NCBI RefSeq assembly: GCF_022601735.1
Contig: NZ_JAKUMM010000003.1
Coordinates: 372,001-436,000 of the forward strand
Length of the DNA: 64,000 bases
From: Atopomonas sediminilitoris
GTDB lineage: Bacteria; Pseudomonadota; Gammaproteobacteria; Pseudomonadales; Pseudomonadaceae
Reading direction: 5' to 3'
Made by a program: the position numbers and the translations under genes. The notes beneath the pieces were generated by a model, which was given only the letters and a program-made list of their open reading frames with translations, did no database searches and was not told the DNA's origin. Positions 26,749 through 37,600 of the stretch are shown one piece after another (the stretch's first letter is position 1; every line of letters begins with the position of its first letter).

Positions 26749-28201
26749 TCAGCTCCAAACGACGTGTTTGTCGGCGATAACTAAAGGTAAAACCGGGCCA
26801 GTTATTGGTCTGCTTACCGGATTCGTTGATGTACCAACTGCTGCAACCTTGCGCCCACACGGTGCCTTGCAAGGCCGCGGTCAAAGCTTGATTAAACTGC
26901 GCCTGCGGAGCCGCTTTGACCTCCAGCGTGCTAATCCCTAGACGCTGCATTTGCTCCAACGCGCTAAGCACATAGTTGAACTGACTCTCCAGCATATAAA
27001 TGATGGAGCTATGCCCAAGATTGGTATTAGGACCATAGAGCAAGAAAAAGTTAGGAAAACCCGCCACCGTCAGGCCTTTAAATGCCTCCGCGCCACCACG
27101 CCAAGCCTGAGTTAACTCCAGCCCAGCACGGCCACGGATCTGCATCGGCGCAAGAAATTCCGTCGCGGCAAAACCTGTACCGTAGATCAACACATCCGCC
27201 ACATGCTCGCGGCCGTCAGCCGTTTGTACGCCGTGCGGGGTGATCTGACTAATCGGCAAGGTTTCCAACGCGGCATTACTGCGCGTTAAAGCCGGGTAGT
27301 AATCATTGGAGATTAAAATCCGCTTACAGCCTAAGGGGTAGTCCGGTGTTAGCTTGGCCCGCAAATCTGCATCAGCCACCTGGCGCTGTAGATGCTGAGT
27401 AAACTGAAAACGCATGAATTTCATCAGCCATGGCCACTTCACAAAGGCCAGCGCCCGCGATTCGTGGGCCAAGTACTGCACCTTGCGTGATAAGCGCTGC
27501 CACCACGGCCACCGCTGCCAACGCTGCTGCTGAGCTTGCGTGTAGGCGATATCAGGTTTGGCAATCACATAGGGCGCCGTGCGCTGAAATACCGTCACAT
27601 GGGCTGCCTGCTGCACAAGCTGCGGCACAAATTGGATGGCACTCGCCCCTGCACCAATCACCGCAACGCGCTTACCGCGCAAATCAACATCATGCCGCCA
27701 CTGCGCGGAATGAAACGCCACACCAGCAAAGTGCTCCGCGCCAGTAATGGTCGGCCACGCCGGTCGATTAAGCTGGCCACACGCGCTCACCAACACCCGC
27801 GCAGAGACGGTGCTGCCGTCTAGCATCACCACCTGCCAACGCTGCTTGCCCTCATCGTAAATAGCCGATGCCACCTCACAGCCGGTATGGATATGCGAGC
27901 TCAAAGAAAAGCGCGTTACACAGGCTTTGATATAGGCATGTATTTCAGCTTGCGGCGCGTAGCGACGACTCCACGCGGTATTCGGCGCAAAGGAAAAAGA
28001 ATACAGGTGCGAGGGCACATCACACGCCGCCCCGGGATAGGTGTTATCCCGCCAGCAACCACCAACCTCGGCTGCTTTCTCGACAATCGCAAAATCAGTA
28101 CGACCTGTTTGCAACAAGCGAACACCTAAGCCGATACCGCCAAAGCCTGCACCGATAATCAGCACATCAACCTGACTTGGCAGCGAAGAAGTTGACGTCA
28201 T
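26723..28201 (-). CDS. FAD/NADPH flavoprotein monooxygenase, Baeyer-Villiger type
   Basis: 492 aa. Two Rossmann motifs, GAGFGG (17-22, FAD) and GAGASA (183-188, NADPH), flank the fingerprint FAGVAFHSAQW (158-168), which fits the BVMO consensus FxGxxxHxxxW. It should insert oxygen beside a carbonyl, turning ketones to esters or lactones; the adjoining esterase could then hydrolyse the product. The start at 28201 has GGAG 6 nt upstream; the longer frame to 28246 runs into the palindrome. It is divergent from sprT. Confidence 0.88.
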   Translation of the reverse strand: MTSTSSLPSQVDVLIIGAGFGGIGLGVRLLQTGRTDFAIVEKAAEVGGCWRDNTYPGAACDVPSHLYSFSFAPNTAWSRRYAPQAEIHAYIKACVTRFSLSSHIHTGCEVASAIYDEGKQRWQVVMLDGSTVSARVLVSACGQLNRPAWPTITGAEHFAGVAFHSAQWRHDVDLRGKRVAVIGAGASAIQFVPQLVQQAAHVTVFQRTAPYVIAKPDIAYTQAQQQRWQRWPWWQRLSRKVQYLAHESRALAFVKWPWLMKFMRFQFTQHLQRQVADADLRAKLTPDYPLGCKRILISNDYYPALTRSNAALETLPISQITPHGVQTADGREHVADVLIYGTGFAATEFLAPMQIRGRAGLELTQAWRGGAEAFKGLTVAGFPNFFLLYGPNTNLGHSSIIYMLESQFNYVLSALEQMQRLGISTLEVKAAPQAQFNQALTAALQGTVWAQGCSSWYINESGKQTNNWPGFTFSYRRQTRRLELNDYECTFA

Positions 28202-28237
28202 GACCCACTCCATCACGGTAAGATGGACAGAGACTAA

Positions 28238-28255
28238 CGTATACACTTGTATACG
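28238..28255. promoter_or_regulatory. perfect 18-bp palindrome, probable operator
   Basis: CGTATACA-CT-TGTATACG is an exact 8-bp inverted repeat with a 2-nt centre, in the 73-nt gap between the divergent monooxygenase and sprT genes. Size and symmetry suit a TetR- or GntR-type repressor site. No such regulator is encoded in the window. Confidence 0.65.
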
Positions 28256-28274
28256 CCAAAGGAAAATATAGCCA

Positions 28275-28829
28275 ATGACTCGTCGACTTCTGCCAAGTCA
28301 GGCCGTCGGCTTTGCCAATGAATACAACAGCGCCGCCATGCCAGAAGCTCTAAAACAACACGTCGAAGCTTGTTACCAACGCGCAGAGCAGCACTTTCAA
28401 CGCCGCTTTGCTCGCCCAGAAATCAGCATCAAACTACGCGGGCAAAAAGCCGGCGTGGCGCACCTTACCGAGAATAAACTGCGTTTTAACTGGGTGTTGT
28501 ACCAAGCCAATCAGCACGATTTTTTAGCGCAAACCGTCGCGCATGAAGTGGCACACATGATTGCCCACCAACTGTATGGCTTACGCATACAACCGCATGG
28601 GCCCGAGTGGCAAAGCATCATGCGTGAGGTGTTTAAACGGCCTGCAACGCGCTGTCACCACTATGCGATCACCCGCACTCCGCGCACGCACTACCTGTAC
28701 CAATGCGGCTGCGCAGAACCTATGCCTTTTACTGGACAACGACACCAACGTGTACGCCGCGGCGCCGGCTACTTATGCCGGCGCTGCAAGCAGAAGCTGA
28801 TTTTTAGTGGTGAGACACGACAACAGTAA
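28275..28829 (+). CDS. sprT: SprT-family zinc metalloprotease-like protein
   Basis: 184 aa. The HExxH zinc motif is intact (His90, Glu91, His94 in AHEVAHM), and the C-terminus carries a zinc ribbon (CGC and CRRC pairs, about 137-175). This is the SprT layout related to the catalytic part of eukaryotic SPRTN, which cleaves DNA-protein crosslinks. The bacterial role is unproven. A single gene. Confidence 0.88.
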   Translation: MTRRLLPSQAVGFANEYNSAAMPEALKQHVEACYQRAEQHFQRRFARPEISIKLRGQKAGVAHLTENKLRFNWVLYQANQHDFLAQTVAHEVAHMIAHQLYGLRIQPHGPEWQSIMREVFKRPATRCHHYAITRTPRTHYLYQCGCAEPMPFTGQRHQRVRRGAGYLCRRCKQKLIFSGETRQQ

Positions 28830-28884
28830 ACATAGAGGCACGGCGTAGGTCGCTTAAGAGAACCCCTGCGCACAGCAAGAGCGA

Positions 28885-30255
28885 TTAGCGGCCGAGCATG
28901 AAGGTTTCGTACTCTAAGTTCTCAAGCGTTTTGGTGAGCTGATACAAGCCCAGCATCACCACGACAAAAAGCGAGACACAGAAGCCATAGCCAAACCAGC
29001 TAGGCCCCAAGTACTGACTCAACAAGGTCAATAGCGCGTTAAGCACTAAGAACAGGCCTGTAAGCTGCGCCACCAAGTCGCGCTTATCCAAATAGAAAAA
29101 TACGTTCAACAACGCCATGAACAAGACTTGAATACTGACACCAATAAGATCCACATAAAACAAAGGCAAGTAATGCTTCGAGATCCCAAGAAACTCAAGC
29201 AAACTCGGCGCCCACAAAAACAACAGAACGACCGTAATCCCCTGCACTTTAAAAATCTCAAAAATGCCCTGCCGAATCGCCAGCACCATTTGGTCTTTCA
29301 AAAAGAAAATATGCTTTAACGTTTCACCGCCACGTATAGCGGAATAGAGTTTTTCATAAGTTTCCGCAAAATCCGTTTCAATGCGCACAAGAAAAACAGC
29401 CATACCTGGAATAACCGACAAATAGGCCAGAAAAATAGGCAAGTCATACAGCAATGACGTACGCAGCGGGCCAATCACCGCATCAGAGGTAACCGGGTTG
29501 TACCAAAATAAAAACTTATCAACCCACACACCCGCGTTATAAGCAAACCCAGTAAACAGCAAGCTCGGGAACACCAGCCTGCGCTTACAAAAATCAAAGG
29601 CCACCAGCGTTTTGGCCGGATATTCACGAAGAATGTCGTACAGGTACATGAACAACAAGCTTGAGTGCCCCACCAGCAGTGCCAGCATCAAGCCATTCAC
29701 CTTGTAGGGCCGCAGCAATAAGGCACAAAAAACCATCAGCGCATAACCCAGCGCCATCACCAACAAAATACGGTTATAGGCCTTCATGCCGGACAAGAAG
29801 ATAATCACCAACCACAAGTTGCACAGCACAACGAAGTTGGCCACCATCAACACACGGTAAACAAAAGGCTCATTAAATAAAAAACCCATCAACAGTGCGC
29901 CGCTGATGCCAGAGACCAAGGTCACTAACGTCAACACGCCCAATAGATTAGGCAAAATCATCTCGGCATTATTTTCGAACAGACGATCAGAAATAAATCG
30001 CGTAAAAAACAGCTGCAGCCCACCGGTCAGCACCAGTGAAAAAGCCATTAAATAAGTAACACTGACCAAAAACTGCCGAATCAGTAGCTCCGGCACCACC
30101 ACACCAAGACTTAATATGCCGATCAGCATGACGCTGATAATGGACAACACCCATGGCCCCGAGCTGATCAGGCCTGCATATAAATACGCTTTCAGCGTGG
30201 CGGTGTACGAGTCGCGCGATAATATTTTTCGCAGCTCAAAGCCAATGCCAGCCAT
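28885..30255 (-). CDS. pelG: Pel exopolysaccharide inner-membrane protein PelG
   Basis: 456 aa with about 12 hydrophobic helices, of the polysaccharide-transport (PST/MATE-like) type. PelG forms the inner-membrane part of the Pel synthase with PelD, PelE and PelF and is thought to move the growing chain across. It is the last gene of the operon and starts on the last base of pelF (TAATG). Length matches P. aeruginosa PelG. Confidence 0.95.
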   Translation of the reverse strand: MAGIGFELRKILSRDSYTATLKAYLYAGLISSGPWVLSIISVMLIGILSLGVVVPELLIRQFLVSVTYLMAFSLVLTGGLQLFFTRFISDRLFENNAEMILPNLLGVLTLVTLVSGISGALLMGFLFNEPFVYRVLMVANFVVLCNLWLVIIFLSGMKAYNRILLVMALGYALMVFCALLLRPYKVNGLMLALLVGHSSLLFMYLYDILREYPAKTLVAFDFCKRRLVFPSLLFTGFAYNAGVWVDKFLFWYNPVTSDAVIGPLRTSLLYDLPIFLAYLSVIPGMAVFLVRIETDFAETYEKLYSAIRGGETLKHIFFLKDQMVLAIRQGIFEIFKVQGITVVLLFLWAPSLLEFLGISKHYLPLFYVDLIGVSIQVLFMALLNVFFYLDKRDLVAQLTGLFLVLNALLTLLSQYLGPSWFGYGFCVSLFVVVMLGLYQLTKTLENLEYETFMLGR

Positions 30256-31784
30256 TAGGCCTCCTTGGCCTGTTGGTAAAGATCACGATAGCGTTGAAAC
30301 ATCAGCTCTTCGGTGTAAAACGTCGTGACCCGCGCCAAGCCCGCGGCTTGTGCTTGCTTCCAGCGCTCTTGATCACCTAAGAGAGCAAGAATCGCGCGGG
30401 CACTGGCTTGTGGGTCTGCAATGGCTACGGCTTCGCCGGCGCTGCCTAGCTTACGGTCATCCTCAGGGCCGCCTTCGATCAGCTCGCGGCACGAGCCCAC
30501 ATCGGTTGCCACGCAGGGCACGCCGGCGGCATATGCCTCTAGAATCACCAAAGGTTGCGCCTCAGAGATTGACGTCAGCACCATCACCCCAAGCTGCGGC
30601 ATGATTTCTGGAATCTTCTGAAAGCCGAGAAATTTAACCTTATCCACCAAGCCTAAACTGGCCACCAAGCTCCGGCATTCAGCGGCATAGGCTGGGTCTT
30701 CCTCGTCCGGCCCAACAATCCAGCCTTCCGCCTCGGGCATGGTGGTGATCACGCCACGCATCGCGCGAATGAAGGTTTTAATGTCCTTAATCGGCACTAC
30801 GCGACCAATTAACCCCACAACCTTAGGAATACCCTCGGGGCGTTTACCCAAGGCATCGGCATACGCATTCAAACTGATACCGTTGGGAATCACACGACAG
30901 CGCTGCTCTAGCGCACCGTCACTGATTTGCCGCTCACGATTACCGCCATACAAGGAAACAATCGGGTCGGCCGCGTTGTACGTGAGCCTGCCTAACTGCT
31001 CAAAAAAGCTAATCCACATCCGCCGAATGTATCCTACATCCGCATTCAGCCCCTCACCCGTCTCATCCGGGTTATCGGCAATCCAGCTCGCCTGCGCCAA
31101 ATCAATCTTGCGCTCTTTGGTGTAAATACCATGCTCACTGACAAAAAACGGCCGGTGCCAGCGACGCTGTAAAAAAGCCCCTAACATCCCTGCATAACCG
31201 GTTGAAACCGAGTGAATAAGACGGCACGGCGGCGCATTGCGCGCCACTTCTGCCAACAGAAACACGGGCGCATGCATAGAGCGCAAGGTCCAAAAATAAT
31301 TAACAAACGAAGGGTCCGTGCAGTACTTCTCATAACCATCCGTGATCGCATCCCACGATGCGCGGCTGTATAAAAAGTCGTCGCGCGACAGGCCGTCGCC
31401 CTCGCCCAACATGCGCATTACCTCACCGGCCAGCTCATCGGGAATCTGTTTATCTGGGGTATGGAAATGCGTGTGTAATTCGCGCACTTTCTCCATAGCC
31501 TTGCGATTACCGGGCCTTGCTTGAGCCTCGCCTTGCTCCCATGAGGTTTCCAAAAAGTGACATTCGAAATGCACAACATTGGTGGGCATTTGGTACTGCT
31601 GTTTTTCGTAAAAGCGCGGGCTGCCACCTAAGAAAATGACAGCAAAAGTTACCTCAGGTAATCCGTTGATGATCTGATGAACCCAACTGGAAACGCCACC
31701 ACGCACATACGGATAAGTTCCCTCGAGAAGCAAACACACATCTGCAACAGGTTCATCGTTCAAAGGCTTAATTAACATTGCCAA
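30255..31784 (-). CDS. pelF: Pel glycosyltransferase PelF
   Basis: 509 aa cytosolic GT4-type glycosyltransferase that polymerises Pel, a partly deacetylated GalNAc-rich polymer. The retaining-GT EX7E motif is in SEAQPLVILEA (about residues 400-410), with the nucleotide-sugar binding region before it. It overlaps pelE by 13 nt and pelG by 1 nt, so translation of the three is probably coupled. Confidence 0.95.
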   Translation of the reverse strand: MAMLIKPLNDEPVADVCLLLEGTYPYVRGGVSSWVHQIINGLPEVTFAVIFLGGSPRFYEKQQYQMPTNVVHFECHFLETSWEQGEAQARPGNRKAMEKVRELHTHFHTPDKQIPDELAGEVMRMLGEGDGLSRDDFLYSRASWDAITDGYEKYCTDPSFVNYFWTLRSMHAPVFLLAEVARNAPPCRLIHSVSTGYAGMLGAFLQRRWHRPFFVSEHGIYTKERKIDLAQASWIADNPDETGEGLNADVGYIRRMWISFFEQLGRLTYNAADPIVSLYGGNRERQISDGALEQRCRVIPNGISLNAYADALGKRPEGIPKVVGLIGRVVPIKDIKTFIRAMRGVITTMPEAEGWIVGPDEEDPAYAAECRSLVASLGLVDKVKFLGFQKIPEIMPQLGVMVLTSISEAQPLVILEAYAAGVPCVATDVGSCRELIEGGPEDDRKLGSAGEAVAIADPQASARAILALLGDQERWKQAQAAGLARVTTFYTEELMFQRYRDLYQQAKEA

Positions 31785-32764
31785 TACCGGGTTAAGGGCG
31801 AGAATGGAAGGCGGTGGCGTTCCTCCTCGGGAATAAGCTTAAGGGCGCTAGCAATGCCGGCAAAGTTGCGCTGCATAAAGGCCGTTTCTGCCAAGTATGG
31901 CGCTAACTGAGCGGGCTCAAACCCTTCCTCGGAAGCGCGAGAAAAAGCATCGCGAGCCTCTTCAAGTCGTCCCTGAAGCAGATTAATTCGCCCCAACAAA
32001 AACTGATCACTCGCCTCATGACGCAACTCGATAGCCCGCTCCACGTGCTGACGTGCGCTGGCCAGCACATGGTCTAACACACTGCCTTGAGCCAGCCCGA
32101 GATAAGCCAGCTCCCAATAATGCTGCCCCAAGCTGGCTTGCAACGAGGGAATTTGCTTTTCGCCAGAGGTCTCCAGCAACCCGAGAGTCGTTTTAATTTT
32201 TAAATTGATCGCAGTTTCTTGCGAGTCCAGCATCGAATAAGCAAGCAAGCGCACATCATCCACTGGATCTTTAAGTGCCAGTTTCAAAATAGGGATCGCA
32301 TCACGGCTGGACATACGCCGCGTCGACAAAATTGCGGAAAGGCGCTTATTCGGGTTGATCGCGTGACGCAATACATCGTGCAAACCGCCAGCACTGAAGC
32401 CTTGTTTAGCATCAGGCGCTGACGGCCGAAAGGGTAATTCGGGTATCGGCGTCGCCGCCCAAATTTGCGCCAGTTTTTTCCGTGGGAAATACAGTGCCGG
32501 AAAAACCGCCAGCGAAACGCCTATGACTCCAATAGCTGGGATAAAAAACGCCAAAGAAAAAATAAACAGTGGGCTCCAAGGCAAAGGCTGCTTGTAGTGC
32601 TTAGGCAACACTTGCCAAAGACCAATGCTCAAACATAAAGAGGCGAGCCCGTGGCTGAATAGAAAAGCCGTAAACGCCTGCCAAAGCTCCAATCCGGGCG
32701 ACAAGCTCAGCCAACTGGCTGACTCTAGCCAAAATGCATTAATGAATAGCCACTTCGTGCTCAT
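31772..32764 (-). CDS. pelE: Pel synthase component PelE
   Basis: 330 aa. Two hydrophobic helices in the first 100 residues are followed by a helical, TPR-like cytosolic domain. In P. aeruginosa PelE joins PelD, PelF and PelG in the synthase complex. It overlaps pelD by 26 nt and pelF by 13 nt. Confidence 0.92.
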   Translation of the reverse strand: MSTKWLFINAFWLESASWLSLSPGLELWQAFTAFLFSHGLASLCLSIGLWQVLPKHYKQPLPWSPLFIFSLAFFIPAIGVIGVSLAVFPALYFPRKKLAQIWAATPIPELPFRPSAPDAKQGFSAGGLHDVLRHAINPNKRLSAILSTRRMSSRDAIPILKLALKDPVDDVRLLAYSMLDSQETAINLKIKTTLGLLETSGEKQIPSLQASLGQHYWELAYLGLAQGSVLDHVLASARQHVERAIELRHEASDQFLLGRINLLQGRLEEARDAFSRASEEGFEPAQLAPYLAETAFMQRNFAGIASALKLIPEEERHRLPFSPLTRYWQC

Positions 32765-34094
32765 CTAATGCACACTCGCTTAATAAGAATCTTTCAATTG
32801 ACGACTGACGAACACGGCTAGTGATTGCAATGCGATGCAAGGCCAATCCCACTTCTTCTGGCGTTCGTCCAAATTGCTCTTGAACACTTAAGCGAATGCG
32901 TTGCAGGTAACCTTCTGCGCCATCCTCTGCGGTGAGCGGTAATAACGCCAACACTACTTGTGATTGTTTTGTATTGGTGCAAGTCCGCAAGACATCGAGC
33001 CCCCGCTGTGTCGATTGCATCAGTTGCTGTAAAGCCGCAAACCATGCAGGGTCTAGCATTTCGAATGCAACTAACGTAGCGGGCACTTCATATTGGCGCG
33101 CATCGGTGATAGAGCGCGACAAATAACGATTAAAGCGTGCCGCAGCCACATCAATATGCAGCGCCTCTTGCTCACGGCTGCTCAAAATATCCGCTAAGTG
33201 ACCACCTAAGATTGCGAGCAAATTAAGGTTACGTTCATGAAAAGCAAAGAACGGCATGTTTTCAATGGCGACCATTGCATGCAACTCACCATTGGTATCG
33301 ATCAAAGGTAAGCACGCCAAGAGTGTGCTGTGCTCTAAACGACTCCCCGCATCGATCATATCCGGCCGAATGCTAATCAGCTCTCGGCGCTCTAACATCA
33401 AGCCCACCATGGGGTCTTGGCGCAAATCCGCAGCACTCAGCTCCCCTAATGAAGCCAAGGGCTGATCCACCAATTGCATTTCGCTAACGCGATATAACGC
33501 GGCGACACGCAAAGGTCCATAGTGCGCCAAAACATCGAGCATGCTTTCGGCCATTGCAGACAAACCATCTTGACCCTGTACTTCATTCAATCGTTGGCGC
33601 ATGGCAAGCAACGCACTACGCAAGCTCTGGTCATTGCCGGCAATTTTCTGCTCAAGCCGATCATGTGAAATACGCAAAATATGATGCGCACGAGTGAACT
33701 CATCGAGCCTTAACTGACGATATTCGTTGGCCCGCTGAAGCCCTTCAAGGCGCCGATCCCACAAGTCACGGAACTCTCCGACCAACATTGCACAGGCAAA
33801 CAACCCCACCACATACGCCGCCGGCACGTTGGCGTAAGCACCTAATTCAAAACGGTGCATCCCAAGCAGCACCGCCAGCAACATCAGCGCACTAATCAGC
33901 CCTTGGACAAAGCCATAGCGCAGACCTAACAAAACCGGCGCAAACAATGACCACGGAAAACCAGTAAACGCATGCAACGGATCGGTTGGCTCAGACCAAT
34001 AACCCAAAGCAACCACGATCACCGTCAAAGCCAGGGTTTCAACCCAGGCGGCATTACCGATTTGACGGGGCGCAATGCGCAAATAATCTTGCAT
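32739..34094 (-). CDS. pelD: c-di-GMP receptor of the Pel synthase, PelD
   Basis: 451 aa. Four hydrophobic helices (about 20-110), a short coiled-coil (about 115-175), a GAF domain (about 175-310) and a degenerate GGDEF domain (about 315-445). The inhibitory-type site that binds cyclic di-GMP is kept as RGLD (Arg364-Asp367), matching the RxxD of P. aeruginosa PelD (367-370), and Arg residues near 399-401 could fill the third contact. GGDEF itself is absent, so it is a receptor, not a cyclase. Binding activates Pel synthesis. Confidence 0.95.
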   Translation of the reverse strand: MQDYLRIAPRQIGNAAWVETLALTVIVVALGYWSEPTDPLHAFTGFPWSLFAPVLLGLRYGFVQGLISALMLLAVLLGMHRFELGAYANVPAAYVVGLFACAMLVGEFRDLWDRRLEGLQRANEYRQLRLDEFTRAHHILRISHDRLEQKIAGNDQSLRSALLAMRQRLNEVQGQDGLSAMAESMLDVLAHYGPLRVAALYRVSEMQLVDQPLASLGELSAADLRQDPMVGLMLERRELISIRPDMIDAGSRLEHSTLLACLPLIDTNGELHAMVAIENMPFFAFHERNLNLLAILGGHLADILSSREQEALHIDVAAARFNRYLSRSITDARQYEVPATLVAFEMLDPAWFAALQQLMQSTQRGLDVLRTCTNTKQSQVVLALLPLTAEDGAEGYLQRIRLSVQEQFGRTPEEVGLALHRIAITSRVRQSSIERFLLSECALDEHEVAIH

Positions 34095-34100
34095 TAGTGA

Positions 34101-34619
34101 TTAGTCCAGCGGTAATTCATCGACTAAATCAGTGATCACTTTTTGCGCAGCGCCGGCCAAAGACTCCCGCGACCAGCCTGCTCTGGCTGCGCTGGTACTC
34201 CACAACACTCGCCCAGTCGCAGGTTCAATCACTTGCAAGGTAATACCCACAGCAGGTTCACCATCTAAGCCATTTTTGTATTGCCACTCATCAACGCTAC
34301 CGGTAATGGCGTAGGTGAACGACTGTTTACTCGCCCACTGCTGGGCTGTCTGCAGGCGCGCACGGTCATCCAGCTGCGGTAACTCATCGGCACTGGTTGT
34401 CAGCGGATATCGCGTTGGGGTTAGCCCTTCACTGGCCAAAATGCTGAGCAGTATTTGCTCGGCGCGCTCACCGGCTAGCGGCGCTTGCGCGTAGTTAACA
34501 ACAGGCAACAAAGCCCAGCGCCCTTCGCGACTTAACGTCGGCGCATCATGCTGACTATGTATTGAGCATGCCGAGACAAAAAGCAGGCTTGCCAGAGTAA
34601 TAAAACGCATCATGCCCAT
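34101..34619 (-). CDS. pelC: Pel outer-membrane lipoprotein PelC
   Basis: 172 aa, exactly the length of P. aeruginosa PelC. A signal peptide ends in the lipobox VSAC with Cys18. PelC forms a dodecameric ring at the inner face of the outer membrane that steers Pel to PelB. The start at 34619 has GGAG 7 nt upstream; the longer frame to 34691 would enter pelB. Confidence 0.94.
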   Translation of the reverse strand: MGMMRFITLASLLFVSACSIHSQHDAPTLSREGRWALLPVVNYAQAPLAGERAEQILLSILASEGLTPTRYPLTTSADELPQLDDRARLQTAQQWASKQSFTYAITGSVDEWQYKNGLDGEPAVGITLQVIEPATGRVLWSTSAARAGWSRESLAGAAQKVITDLVDELPLD

Positions 34620-34654
34620 CGAAACTCTCCTCAAGAAACACTGCAAAGTCAGAG

Positions 34655-37600
34655 CTAACGCCCAAACCGAGTACTGTAAGTTAACTGCCACTGCCCGCCG
34701 GCCTCGCCGCCACCACCACTTGGTGCCGAGCTATAGCCATACATCAGCGCCAATTCATCATCACCTAACACTTCGACCCCCAGCCCCACATTGACGTTGT
34801 AAGCGATTGAGCGCTCAGGCCATTGGTAGCCAACTTGGGTATCGACCAGCCAAGTAAACTGCGGCATGTAGCGATTAAGGTGTCCGGGGATGCCCCGTTT
34901 AAACAAGCTACCGACATAGATCTCTCCAAAACGAGCGGGTAGAAGATCCGCGGGTGTCGGCTCGTCTAAACGCAACACACCACCATTAGCGGCCAAAAGA
35001 TCATCGGGAAGTTGATCCTGACGTTGGTTTTCTTGCCAAGATAGGCCGGTGCGAAGAATCCAATGCGGCTCTTTATACAGCACGGTGTGCGCCCACTCAG
35101 CGCCACCTTGCCAGCCATGCCCTAGCTTGTCACCGTCACGCAAATAAAACTGATTGTAAGCACCACGCCAACTTAACTGATCACGCGCAGAGACATTAAT
35201 CGACCCGTTGGCAAAGAGCCCCTCTTTATAACCGAGGGCGTAGAGCAGACCGGTCTCGTCGGTGGTAACCCGCCAATTCACACCCAGCGTAACTTGGTCT
35301 TCCTCGGCATACCGCCACTGCCGCTCAGCAAAAAGCCCTGCTCTATCACTGTCAGCCCGCCAGCTACTATCGAACCCGGCCAACCAATGACCGTCCTTCA
35401 AAGGGTACTCATAGAAGCCTCGCCAGTGCTGCTCGTTACCCATCTGTGCAGAGTCCAAAGCATCGCCGTGATAGCTACCGCTTTGCTGATCTAGACGCCA
35501 ATACCCTTCGCCTTGACCACGTGCGATGGTTAATCGCGGGCCATCCAGCGTGAGGCCGCCAAAGTCACGCTCACCAAACGCAACTTGAACACCCTGCGGA
35601 TGACGATCTAATACAGCCTGAGCCTGAGAGCGCAAAGTAGCTTGGCGACTGGCTGGCCCCTCATCACTCAAAGCACTTGAGGCGAGCGCCACTGCCCGCA
35701 TGTCATAACCTAACTGCAGCGCAATTTCTGCTTTCTCATCGTCACGTAGCTCATTGCCCTGCAATAACGCCCAGAGTTGGGCTTTGTTCTTGCGGCGTAA
35801 AGCCGATTGCAGGCGAATAAAGCTAGGTTGCTTTATGTTGCGCTGCTCGGCCCACTGCAACCAAGGCTCAAGCTGCCCTGCCTCATTAAGCCTAGAGAGC
35901 TGATCAAGCCACTGTTCAAACCAATACGCCAATAACATGCCTTGATAGCGCTGACCCTGCTGTGCCTCAATTTCAGCAACCCTTCGCGAAGCAGCAGGGC
36001 CGAGCAAGCTATTAACTAAGCGTAAATAGGTATTAAATTCTTCAGGCAAAAGCTCATCGACCTGCAGGCGATAGACCTTCCACTTAGCCATTAAGTGCTG
36101 CCGAATACGCCACGCACTATCAGACCAACCCGCGAGTTCTAAAGTATCTGCATAAGCAGACAAACCTAACAGGTCATCTGGGCGCGATTGTATATGTAAT
36201 TGATACCAGTTCAGCGAGTCTCGATATTGACCAATCAAGCTATAGCCAGCAGCAAATGGCAGCCACAGACGCTGTTCTGTGCGCGCACTGTTCTGCCATT
36301 TTCTTAGCAAACTGGGCAAAGAGTCGCGCAACTGATTATCCAGCAAAAACCACAAATAACGCTCTTGTACTAACGGATTCCCCGGAAAGCGCGAAACCAT
36401 GCTCAAGTACAAAGCCTGAGCACGCGAAAGGTCACCCGTCTGCTCAGCCAAGCGACCTTGGATCATCCAAAACAGAGGCTCCCCAGCAAAACTATCCGCG
36501 ATATTTTTTTCGTGAATTTCTTCAACCAGCTCCGCCAACAAAACCCAATCAGCAAGCTGCTCTGCCAGCTGCAACGCAACCAGCAGCAGCCTTAAATCGC
36601 CACGTTCGCGCCAAGCTTTGAGCGCCAAGGCCAACGCTTTTTTAGGATTTCGCACGCGGTACAACTCAAGCAAGCGCTCCTCATGATCACGCGTCAACTT
36701 TCCATTTAATGCCAGTAACTGCTCAAAAGCCGACTCAGCAGCATCATCGTATTCAAGAACCCAAGCTAATTCCGCGCGCAGCAGCCAGTATTGTTTTCTA
36801 AAACCATCATCGGCGAGTGACAATAAATTAGGTTGCGAATCGAGCTTGAGCAAAACTGCCCAGGCCTGCTCAGCATCAAACATTCGCCAATGTAAATCAG
36901 CCCAACGCCAATACTCGTGCACAGTTAACGCAACGTGTCGGCTCATATCACTAAAAGCAACGGCCTCTAATGATAACTGCTGCATGTTTTCATTCAGCTG
37001 GATCAGCTTGAGCCAAGCAGTACGCTCTTGTGGGTAACGCAAGAGATACCCTTGCAACCAAATATGAGCCACCTCTGGCTCACCACGCTCTTCGTTGACG
37101 AATACAAGTGCACTTAACTCTTCATCATTTAAACGCTGCAAACGAGCCAGTTCGATCAACAAGTCACTGGCCACATCATAAGAAAATGTAGCCGCTGCTA
37201 AACGCCAGGCATGATCGTAATCGGCTGCTTGACCTGACCGCTTTGCCAAGTCGATCCACAGGGGCAAGGCTTCATAAGGTTTGCCAACCCACTCCCCCAA
37301 TTGAGCCATCTGCCTTAATAATGGCTCATCGACCACTTCTTGCTGCTGCATTAACTGCAGGCCGAGTGACCATGCATCATTGATGAAGCCTGCCGCCAAA
37401 TTGAGTGCAAAAGCACGCGCTAACCATTGCTCATCATCCGGTTGCAGCGCATGCCAGCGTTGTAGATAAAGCCGCGCGCGAGCAAAATCACTATTGGCTT
37501 GTGCCTCACGCAAACCCGCCTGCAATAACTCTATATCGAGCTCATTTGCCATCAAATTGACAAGCTCAGTGTCTAGCCAACGCAGCGCTTTCGGGCCTTT

